A program made the position numbers and the translations under genes. Under the pieces are notes generated by a model. That model was not told the DNA's origin and ran no database searches. It saw only the letters and a program-made list of their open reading frames with translations. From Azorhizobium sp943371865 (GTDB taxonomy: Bacteria > Pseudomonadota > Alphaproteobacteria > Rhizobiales > Xanthobacteraceae): a stretch of 64,000 bases of DNA. This document shows positions 1 to 7,710 of the stretch, piece after piece. Location: the NCBI RefSeq assembly GCF_943371865.1, contig NZ_CALRWL010000028.1, forward strand, positions 1-64,000, read 5' to 3'. Within the stretch, counting starts at the first letter, position 1. Each line of letters begins with the position of its first letter.

Positions 1-68
1 AGACGATGACGCGCATTACCGGCACGCGGATCGGGGATGTCGTCGAAGATCGAGATCAAACAGGACAT
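1..68 (-). CDS. Transposase N-terminus, ISAs1-like, cut by window edge
   Basis: An open minus-strand frame starts at the ATG at 66-68 and runs off the left edge. Its 22 visible residues include IFDDIPDPRAGNARHR. A P-D-P-R followed by R-H is typical of the N-terminal domain associated with ISAs1-type DDE transposases, which precedes the stretch where the family reads LLDILVIAL. Only the first few percent of the enzyme is visible, so neither intactness nor the catalytic DDE residues can be judged. Family assignment rests on one short motif. Confidence 0.55.
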   Translation of the reverse strand, partial: MSCLISIFDDIPDPRAGNARHR

Positions 69-146
69 CGGCGGCGCCTCCTCTACGCCGCCCACCAATC
101 GAATCCGTTTCGCCAAAATCGACAACTGCCAAATGCGATTCCCCTG
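1..146 (-). mobile_element. Probable end of an ISAs1-like insertion sequence
   Basis: The transposase start at 68 is preceded by about 78 bases ending in cccctg at 141-146. Read on the minus strand, the outer end would be CAGGGGAATCGCATTTGG. Termini beginning CAGGG are usual for ISAs1-family elements. The second end and any target duplication lie outside the window, so the boundary is an inference. Confidence 0.35.
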
Positions 147-285
147 CCCCCGCAAGGGGGGAGGGTGAAATCCGCAAGGGCGTCGCCAAGATTTGAGGTG
201 TCCGTCCCGGCATGGCGGGCCGGCCCCTCCCGACGCAACGCGCCCCCTCCCCCCGTGCGGGGGAGGGCTGGGGAGGGGGGTGAAA
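141..285. repeat. Two G/C-rich intergenic palindromic repeats
   Basis: Two similar units are seen, at about 141-172 (cccccgcaaggggggaggg then tgaaa) and 242-285 (ccccctccccccgtgcgggggaggg then tgaaa). Each has a C-run, a short loop, a G-run and the same gtgaaa tail. Repeats of this form are scattered between genes in many high-G+C alphaproteobacteria. The stretch 147-363 contains nothing else I can support. Confidence 0.5.
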
Positions 286-363
286 CGGCCCCGGTCCGCC
301 CGCACGGCGGGTAGAGCTTGGTCGGAGAACAGCTTCAGCCGGCGCCTATGCGCAAACGCAAAC

Positions 364-386
364 GGGCGCCGGTGGAACCGGCGCCC
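364..386 (-). terminator. Hairpin downstream of the YcnI-PCuAC gene
   Basis: A perfect 9-bp stem (gggcgccgg / ccggcgccc) with a 5-base loop lies 25 bases after the stop of the copper gene. On the minus strand it is followed by a moderately T-rich GTTTGCGTTTGCG tract, so it is a reasonable but not ideal intrinsic terminator. Confidence 0.55.
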
Positions 387-410
387 GCTGTCATCGCGAG
401 AGAAAGAGGC

Positions 411-1376
411 TCAATGCTGGTGGCCGCCGGCTGCCGCGGGGGCGCTGGCGCCGAGGCCGCGCACGTCGAAGGTGACATCCACCTTGCCGGCCTTCTGGAA
501 CACCAGGACGCCCTTGACCTTCTCGCCTTCCTTCAGCGGCTGCTTCAGGTCCATGAACATCAGGTGGAAGCCGCCCGGCGCCAGCTCGACGCTCTTGCCC
601 GGCGCGATCTCCAGCCCGGCGGCCAGCGGACGCATGGTCATGACGCCATTGTTCATGGCCATTTCGTGGATCTCCACCCGCCCGGACTGTTCAAAGGTGG
701 CGGAGACCAGCCGGTCCGGGGTGGTGCCGGTATTGGTGATCTTCAGGAAGCCGCCGGCCACCTTGGCGCCACCGGGGGTTGCCCGGCTCCAGGGGGCATC
801 GAGGGTCAGATCGCCCACCTTGATGACGCCGGCCGGCGCGGCCGCAGCGGCCACCTTCAGCAGCGGCGCGGGGCGCGGCGGCATGGGCTGGCCCTGCATG
901 GCCATTTCGGACCAGTCGGTGGCGCCCTTCTCGCAGGTCTGCAGCACCGGGAACGCCAAATTCTGCCCACCGGCATCCGCCTGCACCGAGCCGATGAAGA
1001 TGAATTCCTCATATTGCGCGTCGGGCAGGTTGCCGCCGGACCAGGTGATGGACTTCACCCCTTCGCTGATGGTCTTGCCATGGGAGGTGTAGGGCTTGGC
1101 ATAAGGCGCGGTTTCGGTGGCCACGGTCCAGCCGGCCTTCGGCATGGGCTTCACGCCCACCACGCCCTCGGGAATGGTGACCTTGATGGCGGTGGTGGCG
1201 CTGCCGTCGCAGCCATGGGGCACGCGCAAGGCGGTGCGGATGGAGGTGCCGGCCTGGGCCTGATTGGGGGCCAGCGTCACATGGGCGGCGGCGGGGCCGG
1301 CGATCAAAGCGGAAGCGAGGGCGGCCACGGGAAGGGCGCGCGCGGCAAGGCGAGAAAACATGGGGCGAGAGAACAT
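411..1376 (-). CDS. YcnI (DUF1775) - PCuAC copper chaperone fusion, exported
   Basis: 321 residues. A signal peptide (about 1-31) ends so that the mature protein would begin with His32 (A-H-V-T-L), the position of the copper-binding histidine brace in YcnI-type proteins. The DUF1775 domain spans about 32-160 and has a conserved Trp in SITWSGG (about 110). A Pro/Ala linker leads to a PCuAC (DUF461) domain at about 182-305 with its Met/His copper site: H235, M246, H269, M271. The tail ends GGHQH. PCuAC proteins deliver Cu(I) to cytochrome oxidase; YcnI proteins bind periplasmic copper. Both in one chain suggests a combined periplasmic copper carrier. The DUF2946 gene lies 44 bases upstream on the same strand, probably in one operon. 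A second ATG five codons in is an alternative start. Confidence 0.9.
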   Translation of the reverse strand: MFSRPMFSRLAARALPVAALASALIAGPAAAHVTLAPNQAQAGTSIRTALRVPHGCDGSATTAIKVTIPEGVVGVKPMPKAGWTVATETAPYAKPYTSHGKTISEGVKSITWSGGNLPDAQYEEFIFIGSVQADAGGQNLAFPVLQTCEKGATDWSEMAMQGQPMPPRPAPLLKVAAAAAPAGVIKVGDLTLDAPWSRATPGGAKVAGGFLKITNTGTTPDRLVSATFEQSGRVEIHEMAMNNGVMTMRPLAAGLEIAPGKSVELAPGGFHLMFMDLKQPLKEGEKVKGVLVFQKAGKVDVTFDVRGLGASAPAAAGGHQH

Positions 1377-1420
1377 GGAACGTCTCCTGAACGGTTTTTG
1401 AGGGTTTCAAGCGCACGGGA

Positions 1421-1798
1421 TCAGCCGCGCGCCGGAGGCCCCCGCGCCGCAAAGGAGACATGCCGCACCGGCGCTGCCGCGCGCTCGGAGGTTGGGGTCG
1501 CCGCCGCCAGCCGCTGCGGCTCGGGAAAGGCCAGGGCAATGGACGCGGGCGGATCGAGCGCGGCGGGTGCCGCCGCCGCCAGGCAGCCGAAGGCGCAGCA
1601 CAAGGCGGTATGGTCGGCATCGCCGCTATCGGAGCCGCCCTCGCTGTGGCCCTGGCAGATCACGCCGGTGGCGACACCCACCGCATGCTCGGTGGCGGCG
1701 ATGCCGCCCACCAGCATCTGGCACAGCAGCGCATAGGCCAGCACCAGGCGGGAAACCCACCTGCCCACCGCCTGCACCGTGCCGCTGCGCGTCGTCAT
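1421..1798 (-). CDS. DUF2946-like small membrane or exported protein
   Basis: 125 residues from the ATG at 1798 (MTTRSGTVQ); an in-frame ATG at 1834 would add 12 residues. A hydrophobic segment at about 17-35 is followed by a Gly/Asp/His stretch with DHTALCCAFGCLA, then a Pro/Ala-rich tail. The Cys/His-containing middle and its position just upstream of the copper chaperone gene match DUF2946-type proteins, which often accompany copper or cobalt uptake genes. Function is unproven. The pair probably forms a metal-responsive operon reading leftward. Confidence 0.65.
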   Translation of the reverse strand: MTTRSGTVQAVGRWVSRLVLAYALLCQMLVGGIAATEHAVGVATGVICQGHSEGGSDSGDADHTALCCAFGCLAAAAPAALDPPASIALAFPEPQRLAAATPTSERAAAPVRHVSFAARGPPARG

Positions 1799-2155
1799 GA
1801 CAGCGGGCTTAGGACGGCTGATGACGGGAGGCAAGGGCTGAAGGCGCCGCAGGGGCTGGGTGGGGGCCGGCGTGATCCGAGACCGCCTTGGACTGGCAGT
1901 GTCGATGAACCTCCGCTTACAGGTCTGAAGGCGAAGGCATACCCTGCCGCGTACCGGCTCTCGACTGCGCTTTCAGTGACATCTGCTTTGCGCCCCAATG
2001 GCGGCCATAAATTCCAGCGCCTGCGGGACGAACGTCACTCTGAAACTGCCAAAAACAAACTCAGGGATTGCACTTAGTGTAGAGCATAGGTATATGCTCT
2101 TTCAGCACTTCGAGAGATGGTCTCACGAAGGCACCGAGAAAAAAGGTTTTTCTCT
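1799..2155. other. Intergenic region between copper operon and low-G+C genes
   Basis: No supported gene. The left part is G+C-rich and should carry the promoter of the leftward copper operon. G+C drops from about 2040 on, which marks the start of the foreign-looking pair to the right. The right part holds the inverted repeat at 2081-2100. Confidence 0.5.
2081..2100. promoter_or_regulatory. 8-bp inverted repeat, possible operator
   Basis: agagcata-ggta-tatgctct is a perfect 8-bp inverted repeat with a 4-base spacer, 55 bases upstream of the ATG at 2156. A weak promoter-like pair overlaps it: ttgcac at 2068-2073 and tatatg at 2091-2096, 17 bases apart. It could be the operator of the 2156 gene or a short hairpin. 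Confidence 0.4.
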
Positions 2156-2530
2156 ATGAACCAAACTGATGAGCTCCGCGCTGCCATCGAAGCCGCACGG
2201 CAAGACGTACACGCTAGCGTTGAACGGAGCTTTGACGCTCTCCTTCAACGCCTCATTCCTGAGGCCAAGACGCCAACGGGTGGCGTCAACTTCAACGATC
2301 CCACCGATGAGCACTGTCGTGACCCCCGCAACAAAAACGGTCACAACCTGACCCCTGAGGGCGTGGAAATCCTGTTCCGCCTTCTCGATCAGGGTGCTGG
2401 CTACAACTCGGCGGGCCGCAAGATGTCTGTCACCCAGACAGCGGTGAAGAACCGCAAGAAGGACTGGGAAGCAGCAGGCGGGCTGAAGCGAAAGAAGCTC
2501 TTCGTTTCCTTCCTCGACACGCGAAAATGA
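2156..2530 (+). CDS. Unrecognised protein, possible DNA-binding helix-turn-helix
   Basis: 124 residues from ATG 2156 (MNQTDELR); a longer frame starts at 2117, but an aaaaaagg tract lies at a plausible distance before 2156. The N-terminal half looks helical and polar. The centre has a charged loop with DPTDEHCRDPRNKNGH. The C-terminal third (LTPEGVEILFRLLDQGAGYNSAG ... TQTAVKNRKKDW) resembles the arrangement of a regulator HTH. I do not recognise a family. Base composition is lower in G+C than the neighbours, which with the IS end to the left suggests acquired DNA. Probably co-transcribed with the 2547 gene, 16 bases downstream. Confidence 0.6.
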   Translation: MNQTDELRAAIEAARQDVHASVERSFDALLQRLIPEAKTPTGGVNFNDPTDEHCRDPRNKNGHNLTPEGVEILFRLLDQGAGYNSAGRKMSVTQTAVKNRKKDWEAAGGLKRKKLFVSFLDTRK

Positions 2531-2546
2531 GCCCTGGGAGGAAGAT

Positions 2547-2903
2547 ATGATAGGTAATATCACACCATATTCGACTGTTGCTTCTGTATGGGAAACACTC
2601 AAGAATCCCCGCGAGTATGTCGCGGGCGTTCGTCATAAAATGATGAACTGCGCAAAACAGCACGGCAACGCCGAAGTCAAGATTGGGGTGACCGGCAGAG
2701 GCTATCAGCCCTGTTATCGTATTACCTACAAGGTTGGTGACTCCGAGCGCATCTACGGCTCCTACTGGGACAATCATCAGCCACTTGAACGAGAAGACGC
2801 CCTCAACCAAAATTGGGCAACAGCTTCGATGGCCGCCGATGAGGTGGACAATTTCCTGAAAGAGAAAATCAACTGGCAAGCTCCGAAGGGCAAAGCGAAG
2901 TAG
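2547..2903 (+). CDS. Unrecognised small soluble protein
   Basis: 118 residues starting at ATG 2547 behind a GGGAGGAAG ribosome binding site. No signal peptide, membrane segment or motif that I recognise. It is rich in Asn, Lys and aromatic residues (for example KVGDSERIYGSYWDNHQ) and ends in a basic tail. Codon use and G+C are unlike the surrounding core genes. It lies 16 bases after the 2156 gene and is followed by a good terminator, so the two form a discrete two-gene transcription unit of unknown role. Confidence 0.6.
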   Translation: MIGNITPYSTVASVWETLKNPREYVAGVRHKMMNCAKQHGNAEVKIGVTGRGYQPCYRITYKVGDSERIYGSYWDNHQPLEREDALNQNWATASMAADEVDNFLKEKINWQAPKGKAK

Positions 2904-2908
2904 GACAG

Positions 2909-2936
2909 AGCCCCGGAGCAATTCGGGGCTTTTTCC
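2909..2936 (+). terminator. Rho-independent terminator after the low-G+C pair
   Basis: Stem agccccg / cggggct (2909-2915 / 2924-2930) followed by a run of T at 2930-2934. It closes the 2156-2903 unit. Confidence 0.85.
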
Positions 2937-3017
2937 TTAATCCAGCATTTCGGCGGAATATTATCAGGCAATGCCGGCGCGACGCCGCCGGGGCGTCACA
3001 GCCGGGGGGGGCACACA

Positions 3018-3515
3018 ATGGTTTTCTGGTTTCCGCTGCTAATGTGGGCCTTGGCCCTCGCCTATGCCGTCTTCGCCATCGTCCGCGCACCCGGCCGGCG
3101 CTCCTTCGGCTTCATCGCCGATCGGCTGATCGTCGGCATTCTGCTGTTTCCCGTCGGCCTCATGGGGCTGTGGGCGGCGCTGGGGCATATCGTGTTCGGC
3201 GCCCAGGCGGCGGCCAGCATCGGCTGGGCGCCGAGCCCGTTCCAGTTCGAGGTGGGGGTGGCCAATCTCGGCATCGGCCTCGCCGGGCTGATCGGCGCGA
3301 TCTATCGCGATTGGGGCTATCGGCTGGCGGTGGCGGTGATGACCTGCGGCTTTCTCGGCGGCGCCGCCGTGGGCCATGTGGTGCAGATTGCCACCACCGG
3401 CAACCTTGCGGCGGGCAATGCAGGCCCCATTCTCTATACGGATGTGCTCACCCCCCTGGCCCTGCTCATCCTGCTCGGCCTCACCTGGCGATCCGCACGG
3501 CGCCGCATGCCGTAA
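3018..3515 (+). CDS. DUF6790 family membrane protein
   Basis: 165 residues, almost entirely hydrophobic, with about five predicted membrane helices (roughly 5-25, 36-60, 80-100, 104-125, 138-158). The segment GWAPSPFQFEVGVANLG in the middle is characteristic of the DUF6790 family of inner-membrane proteins, whose function is unknown. The start ATG follows a gggggg tract that can serve as ribosome binding site. It precedes the ABC1-family gene by 24 bases and may be co-transcribed with it, though no functional link is evident. Confidence 0.75.
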   Translation: MVFWFPLLMWALALAYAVFAIVRAPGRRSFGFIADRLIVGILLFPVGLMGLWAALGHIVFGAQAAASIGWAPSPFQFEVGVANLGIGLAGLIGAIYRDWGYRLAVAVMTCGFLGGAAVGHVVQIATTGNLAAGNAGPILYTDVLTPLALLILLGLTWRSARRRMP

Positions 3516-3539
3516 CAAGGGGGACAGATAAGGCGCCCC

Positions 3540-4922
3540 ATGTCCAAGACTCCCGGTTCCGATACCCCCAACACCCCTGACGATGCCGAACGCAACCGCT
3601 TCTCCGCCCGCGCCGCCCGTTATGCGCGGGTGGGGGCCAATGTGGGCGGGGTGGCCGCCCGCATGGCCGGCGCACGGCTGATGGGCGGGGCCGGCGCCGG
3701 CAATGCCGCCGCGCTCTCGGCGGCGCTGGGATCGCTGAAGGGGCCGCTGATGAAGGTGGCCCAGTTGATGGCCACCATTCCCGATCTGCTGCCGCCCGAT
3801 TATGCCGCCGAACTGCAGAAGCTGCAGAGCGATGCCCCGCCCATGGGCTGGGCGTTCGTGCGCCGCCGCATGATGGCCGAACTGGGCCGCGACTGGGAAA
3901 GCCGCTTTTCCTCGTTCGAGCACAAGCCCGCCGCCGCCGCCTCCTTAGGCCAAGTGCACCGGGCGGTGGCGCTGGATGGCGAGGCTTTGGCCTGCAAGCT
4001 GCAATATCCCGACATGCAGGCCGCCGTGGAGGCCGACCTCAACCAATTGGACATTCTGTTCTCGCTCCATCGCCGCATGGATGCGGCCATCGACACCCGC
4101 GAGATCGCCGGCGAGATCGGCGCGCGGGTGCGCGAGGAACTGGACTATCGCCGCGAGGCCAAGCACGCCGATCTCTATCGCCTGATGCTGGCGGATGACC
4201 CGCAGGTCCGGGTGCCGCGCGTGCGCGCCGATCTCTCCACCGGCCGCCTGCTCACCCTGGAATGGCTGGAGGGGCAGAAGATCCTCGGCTTCACCGACCA
4301 TTCGCTAGAGGAGCGCAACCGGCTGGCGCAGGCCATGTTCACCGCCTGGTGGCTGCCGTTCAGCCGCTATGGCGTCATCCATGGCGACCCGCATCTGGGC
4401 AATTACACCGTGTTCGTGGATGAGGCCGGCGCGCCGCAGGGCATCAATTTGTTGGATTACGGCTGCATCCGCATCTTCCCGCCGCGCTTCGTGGCCGGGG
4501 TGGTGGATCTCTATCGGGGCCTCGGCTCCGGCGATGAGGCCCGCGTGGTGCATGCCTATGAGACCTGGGGCTTCAAGGGCCTCACCCGCGAACTGATCGA
4601 GGTGCTGAACATCTGGGCGCGCTTTATCTATGGGCCGCTGCTGGACGACCGGGTGCGCACCATCGCCGATGGGGTGGAGCCGGGCCATTACGGCCGGCGG
4701 GAAGCGTTCCAGGTCCACACCGCCTTGAAGCGGCTGGGGCCGGTGACGGTGCCGCGGGAATTCGTGTTCATGGACCGCGCCGCCATTGGCCTCGGGGCGG
4801 TGTTCCTGCATCTGAAGGCGGAACTGAACTTTCATCAGTTGTTCGAGGCCGCCATCGGCGATTTCTCGCAAGAGCAGGTGGCGGCACGGCAAAGCGCGGC
4901 GCTGGCCCAAGTGGGGCTTTAA
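3540..4922 (+). CDS. ABC1/UbiB-family atypical kinase
   Basis: 460 residues. Family features in order: a KxGQ-type motif present as KVAQ (72-75), the Ala-rich nucleotide loop AAAASLGQVH (131-140), a probable ATP-site Lys in ACKLQYP (153), the catalytic HGDPHLGNY (281-289) and a DYG metal-binding motif (306-308). UbiB/COQ8 proteins are ATPases/kinases that support ubiquinone synthesis at the membrane. This one lacks the C-terminal membrane helices of true UbiB and belongs to a soluble alphaproteobacterial branch, so a ubiquinone role is not certain. The Gly of KxGQ is replaced by Ala, which could alter nucleotide selectivity. Confidence 0.85.
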   Translation: MSKTPGSDTPNTPDDAERNRFSARAARYARVGANVGGVAARMAGARLMGGAGAGNAAALSAALGSLKGPLMKVAQLMATIPDLLPPDYAAELQKLQSDAPPMGWAFVRRRMMAELGRDWESRFSSFEHKPAAAASLGQVHRAVALDGEALACKLQYPDMQAAVEADLNQLDILFSLHRRMDAAIDTREIAGEIGARVREELDYRREAKHADLYRLMLADDPQVRVPRVRADLSTGRLLTLEWLEGQKILGFTDHSLEERNRLAQAMFTAWWLPFSRYGVIHGDPHLGNYTVFVDEAGAPQGINLLDYGCIRIFPPRFVAGVVDLYRGLGSGDEARVVHAYETWGFKGLTRELIEVLNIWARFIYGPLLDDRVRTIADGVEPGHYGRREAFQVHTALKRLGPVTVPREFVFMDRAAIGLGAVFLHLKAELNFHQLFEAAIGDFSQEQVAARQSAALAQVGL

Positions 4923-5121
4923 GCTTTGGGGCTTTAAGAGGCCGGCCCCGCTGCGGTGGGGCTGTGCGCAACCTGGGCCGGGGGTCGCTTTCGCGGCGCC
5001 CCGGACATTGACATCGGCGGCGCCGGCCCGTATCACGCCGGCTCTGTTCCATTCCACGGGTCTGACGAGCCGCGCGGTTCAGCGCGCCGCGGTCGGCCGA
5101 GGCAAGTCGAAAGCTAGTGTC

Positions 5122-5247
5122 ATGAAGATCCGGAATTCGCTCAAGTCCCTCATCGGCCGTCACCGCGACAACCGTCTGGTGCGCCGCAAGGGCCGCATGT
5201 ACATCATCAACAAGACCCAGAAGCGCTACAAGGCGCGCCAGGGTTGA
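5122..5247 (+). CDS. rpmJ: 50S ribosomal protein L36, cysteine-free form
   Basis: 41 residues from ATG 5122, beginning MKIRNSLKSL and ending KRYKARQG. This is the short basic L36 type with the R-H-R-D-N-R-L-V-R-R-K-G core. It has none of the Cys/His zinc ligands, so it is the zinc-independent form. A 126-base gene is shorter than many gene finders report; the in-frame upstream extension to 5008 is not part of the protein. A perfect hairpin follows the stop. Confidence 0.95.
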   Translation: MKIRNSLKSLIGRHRDNRLVRRKGRMYIINKTQKRYKARQG

Positions 5248-5252
5248 TGATC

Positions 5253-5274
5253 CGCGCCGCCGTCAGGCGGCGCG
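5253..5274 (+). terminator. Hairpin after rpmJ
   Basis: Perfect 9-bp stem cgcgccgcc / ggcggcgcg with a 4-base gtca loop, five bases after the stop. There is no T tract, so it may be an attenuating or transcript-stabilising hairpin rather than an intrinsic terminator. Confidence 0.5.
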
Positions 5275-5340
5275 ATCACCGTTGCGTGGCGCGCCCACAC
5301 AACGGTTGACGGGCGCACCGATGCGCCCGAAACTTGAGCC

Positions 5341-6162
5341 ATGATGCTTTCGCGCACGGCCCTCCGGATTTCCGGTTTTACCCGCCGATTGTCCCGCACC
5401 CGCGTTCTCGACGCGGTGCGGCGGCTGGATTTCGTGTGTCGCATTCCCCGTGTGTCGCATGCCGGAACAGCGCGTCCATCGCCTCTGTTCCCCGGTATTT
5501 CCCACCGGAATAGCGCGATCATCCGCCTGTGTGCCATTGCGGTGACGGCTCTGGTCGGCTTGAGCCTCCCGCTCGCCGCCCAGACCACCGGCCCGGTGCC
5601 CAAATCCGGCCGCGAGGCGCCCGCCGCCGCCCCGGACACCGCCCAACCGGCCCCCGTCCGCCCCAAGCTCCCCCGCGACAAGCGCGCCCAATTGGACGCC
5701 ATGTTTGAGGCCCTGCGCCTCGCCCCGGACGAGGCCAGCGCCAAGATCCTGGCGGAGCGACTGGACACGCTGATGTCCGAGACCACCAGCACCGGTGCCG
5801 ACATCCTGCTGGCCCGCGCCAATCTGGCGGCGGACTCCAAGCAATACGACCTCTCCGTGGCGCTGCTGGATGAAGTGGTGGAGCAGGATCCGGACTCTCT
5901 GGCCGGCTTCAGCCGCCGGGCAACGGTGCTTTATCTTCAGGATGACTATGCCGGCGCCATGGCCGATATTCGCGAAGTCCTGGCCCGCGAGCCGCGCCAC
6001 TTCACGATCCTTCTGGGCATGGCCATGATCCTGCGGGAACTGGGCGATGACGCCCACGCTTTGGAGGCCGCCCGCCGGGCCCTGGCCATCAACCCGCATT
6101 TGACCGCCGCCAAGGAGCTGGAAAGCCAGCTCGCCACCAAGGTGGACGGCCGCGGCATCTGA
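5341..6162 (+). CDS. Exported TPR-repeat protein
   Basis: 273 residues from ATG 5341. The first 55 or so are Arg-rich and atypical; a hydrophobic signal-like segment (IIRLCAIAVTALVGLSLPLAA, about 61-81) comes later, so the true start may be downstream. After a Pro-rich linker, the C-terminal 150 residues form tandem TPR helices with repeats such as ARANLAADSKQYDLSVALLD and GFSRRATVLYLQDDYAGAM. TPRs mediate protein contacts; no partner is indicated. The order L36, TPR protein, convergent pyruvate kinase, then DUF1036 recurs in Hyphomicrobiales. Confidence 0.75.
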   Translation: MMLSRTALRISGFTRRLSRTRVLDAVRRLDFVCRIPRVSHAGTARPSPLFPGISHRNSAIIRLCAIAVTALVGLSLPLAAQTTGPVPKSGREAPAAAPDTAQPAPVRPKLPRDKRAQLDAMFEALRLAPDEASAKILAERLDTLMSETTSTGADILLARANLAADSKQYDLSVALLDEVVEQDPDSLAGFSRRATVLYLQDDYAGAMADIREVLAREPRHFTILLGMAMILRELGDDAHALEAARRALAINPHLTAAKELESQLATKVDGRGI

Positions 6163-6175
6163 GCCGGGCCGCCAA

Positions 6176-6193
6176 GCGGTTTGCGGAAACCGC
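6176..6193. terminator. Hairpin between convergent TPR and pyk genes
   Basis: gcggttt-gcgg-aaaccgc: a 7-bp stem and 4-base loop between two convergent genes. T tracts are weak on both sides. Confidence 0.4.
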
Positions 6194-6236
6194 GTCAGGA
6201 CAAGGACTTAGCGCGCCGCCTGCCCCCTGCCCGCCC

Positions 6237-7664
6237 CTAGGCCGGGCCGCTGGGCACGAAGGCGATGCGGATCATATTGGTCGCCCCCGGGGTCCCGAAC
6301 GGCACCCCCGCCACCACGATGATCCGCTGCCCCGGCCGCGCAAACCCTTCCGATTGCGCCAGTTCGCAGGCCCGGTCCACCATGTCGCCGGTGTCGTGGG
6401 CATCCTCCGTCACCACGCAATGCACCCCCCAGGACAGGGTCAGCCGCCGGCCGGTGGCGGGGTTGGGCGTCAGGGCGATGATCAGCGGCCGCGGCCGTTC
6501 GCGGGCCACCCGCACCGCGGTGGCGCCCGAGGCGGTCCAGCACACCACCGCCCCCAGATCCAGCGTTTCCGCGATCTGGCGGGTGGCGGCGGCGATGGCA
6601 TCGGCCGTTGTCGGCTCCGGCGCCGGTCGCTGGGCATCGATCACCGCCCGATAGGTGGGGTCGCTCTCCACCTCCTCGGCGATGCGGTTCATGGTCGCCA
6701 CCGCCTCCACCGGATATTGCCCGGCGGCGGATTCCGCTGACAGCATAATGGCATCGGCCCCCTCGAACACGGCGGTGGCCACGTCCGAGACCTCGGCGCG
6801 GGTGGGCACCGGCGAGGAGATCATGCTCTCCAGCATCTGGGTCGCCACCACCACCGGCGTGCCGGAGCGGCGGGCGGCGCGGGTCATCTGCTTCTGCAGC
6901 CCCGGCACCCGCTCCAGCGGCAATTCCACCCCCAGATCGCCCCGCGCCACCATCAGCGCGTCCGACAATTCCATGATCTCGGCAAGCCGCGCCACTGCTT
7001 GCGGCTTCTCCACCTTCACCAGGATGCCCGCCCGGCCGCGGGTGATCTTGCGGGCCTCGGCCACATCCTCCGGCCGCTGCACGAAGGACAGCGCGATCCA
7101 GTCCGCCCCGGCCTGCAAGGCCGCGTCCAGGTCGGCGCGATCCTTCGGCGTCAAGGCCGAGGCGGGGATGAGGGTATCGGGCAGGCTCACGCCCTTGCGG
7201 TTGGACAGGCGCCCGCCCACCACCACCTCGGTCACCGCCCGATCCGGCGTGGCGGACAGGACTTTCAGGCGGACCTTGCCGTCATCCAGCAGCAGCGTAT
7301 CGCCCGCCGCCAGAGCGGCCAGGATCTCGGGATGCGGCAGGTGAACCCGGCTGGCATCGCCGGGCGTGGGGTCGCCATCCAGCACGAACTGCGCCCCGGC
7401 CTTGAGGATGGTGGCCCCGTCCTGGAACGCGGCGATGCGCAGCTTCGGACCCTGGAGGTCGGCCAGAATGCCGATCGGCCGGCGATAGCGCTCCTCAATG
7501 GCGCGGATGTCGGTGACGAACTGGCCCAGAGCCTCATGGGTGGTGTGGCTCATGTTGATGCGGAACACGTCCGCACCGGCCAGGAACAGCTGCTCGATCA
7601 CGGCGGGGTCGGACGAAGCCGGCCCAAGGGTTGCAACGATCTTTGTGCGCCTTTGCCGTCTCAT
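6237..7664 (-). CDS. pyk: Pyruvate kinase
   Basis: 475 residues. Converts phosphoenolpyruvate and ADP to pyruvate and ATP in the cytoplasm. Motifs: TKIVATLGP near the N-terminus, FRINMSH (about 34-40), the catalytic-lysine region ILVKVEKPQAV, the metal/substrate loop MVARGDLGVELPLE, and VVATQMLESM. The C-terminal domain ends in GTPGATNMIRI. Length is normal for the bacterial enzyme. The ATG at 7664 precedes MRRQRRTKIVATLGP. With the PPDK at 36229-38907 the cell has opposing enzymes at the PEP-pyruvate node. Confidence 0.97.
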   Translation of the reverse strand: MRRQRRTKIVATLGPASSDPAVIEQLFLAGADVFRINMSHTTHEALGQFVTDIRAIEERYRRPIGILADLQGPKLRIAAFQDGATILKAGAQFVLDGDPTPGDASRVHLPHPEILAALAAGDTLLLDDGKVRLKVLSATPDRAVTEVVVGGRLSNRKGVSLPDTLIPASALTPKDRADLDAALQAGADWIALSFVQRPEDVAEARKITRGRAGILVKVEKPQAVARLAEIMELSDALMVARGDLGVELPLERVPGLQKQMTRAARRSGTPVVVATQMLESMISSPVPTRAEVSDVATAVFEGADAIMLSAESAAGQYPVEAVATMNRIAEEVESDPTYRAVIDAQRPAPEPTTADAIAAATRQIAETLDLGAVVCWTASGATAVRVARERPRPLIIALTPNPATGRRLTLSWGVHCVVTEDAHDTGDMVDRACELAQSEGFARPGQRIIVVAGVPFGTPGATNMIRIAFVPSGPA

Positions 7665-7710
7665 GATCGCCCCTCCTGATCCCGCCTTTGCGGCAGAGCT
7701 TAGCTGATTT

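Noticed and set aside
16..213. A 65-codon minus-strand frame at the left edge
   Set aside because: It crosses the probable IS terminus in a different frame from the transposase start and has no features of a protein.
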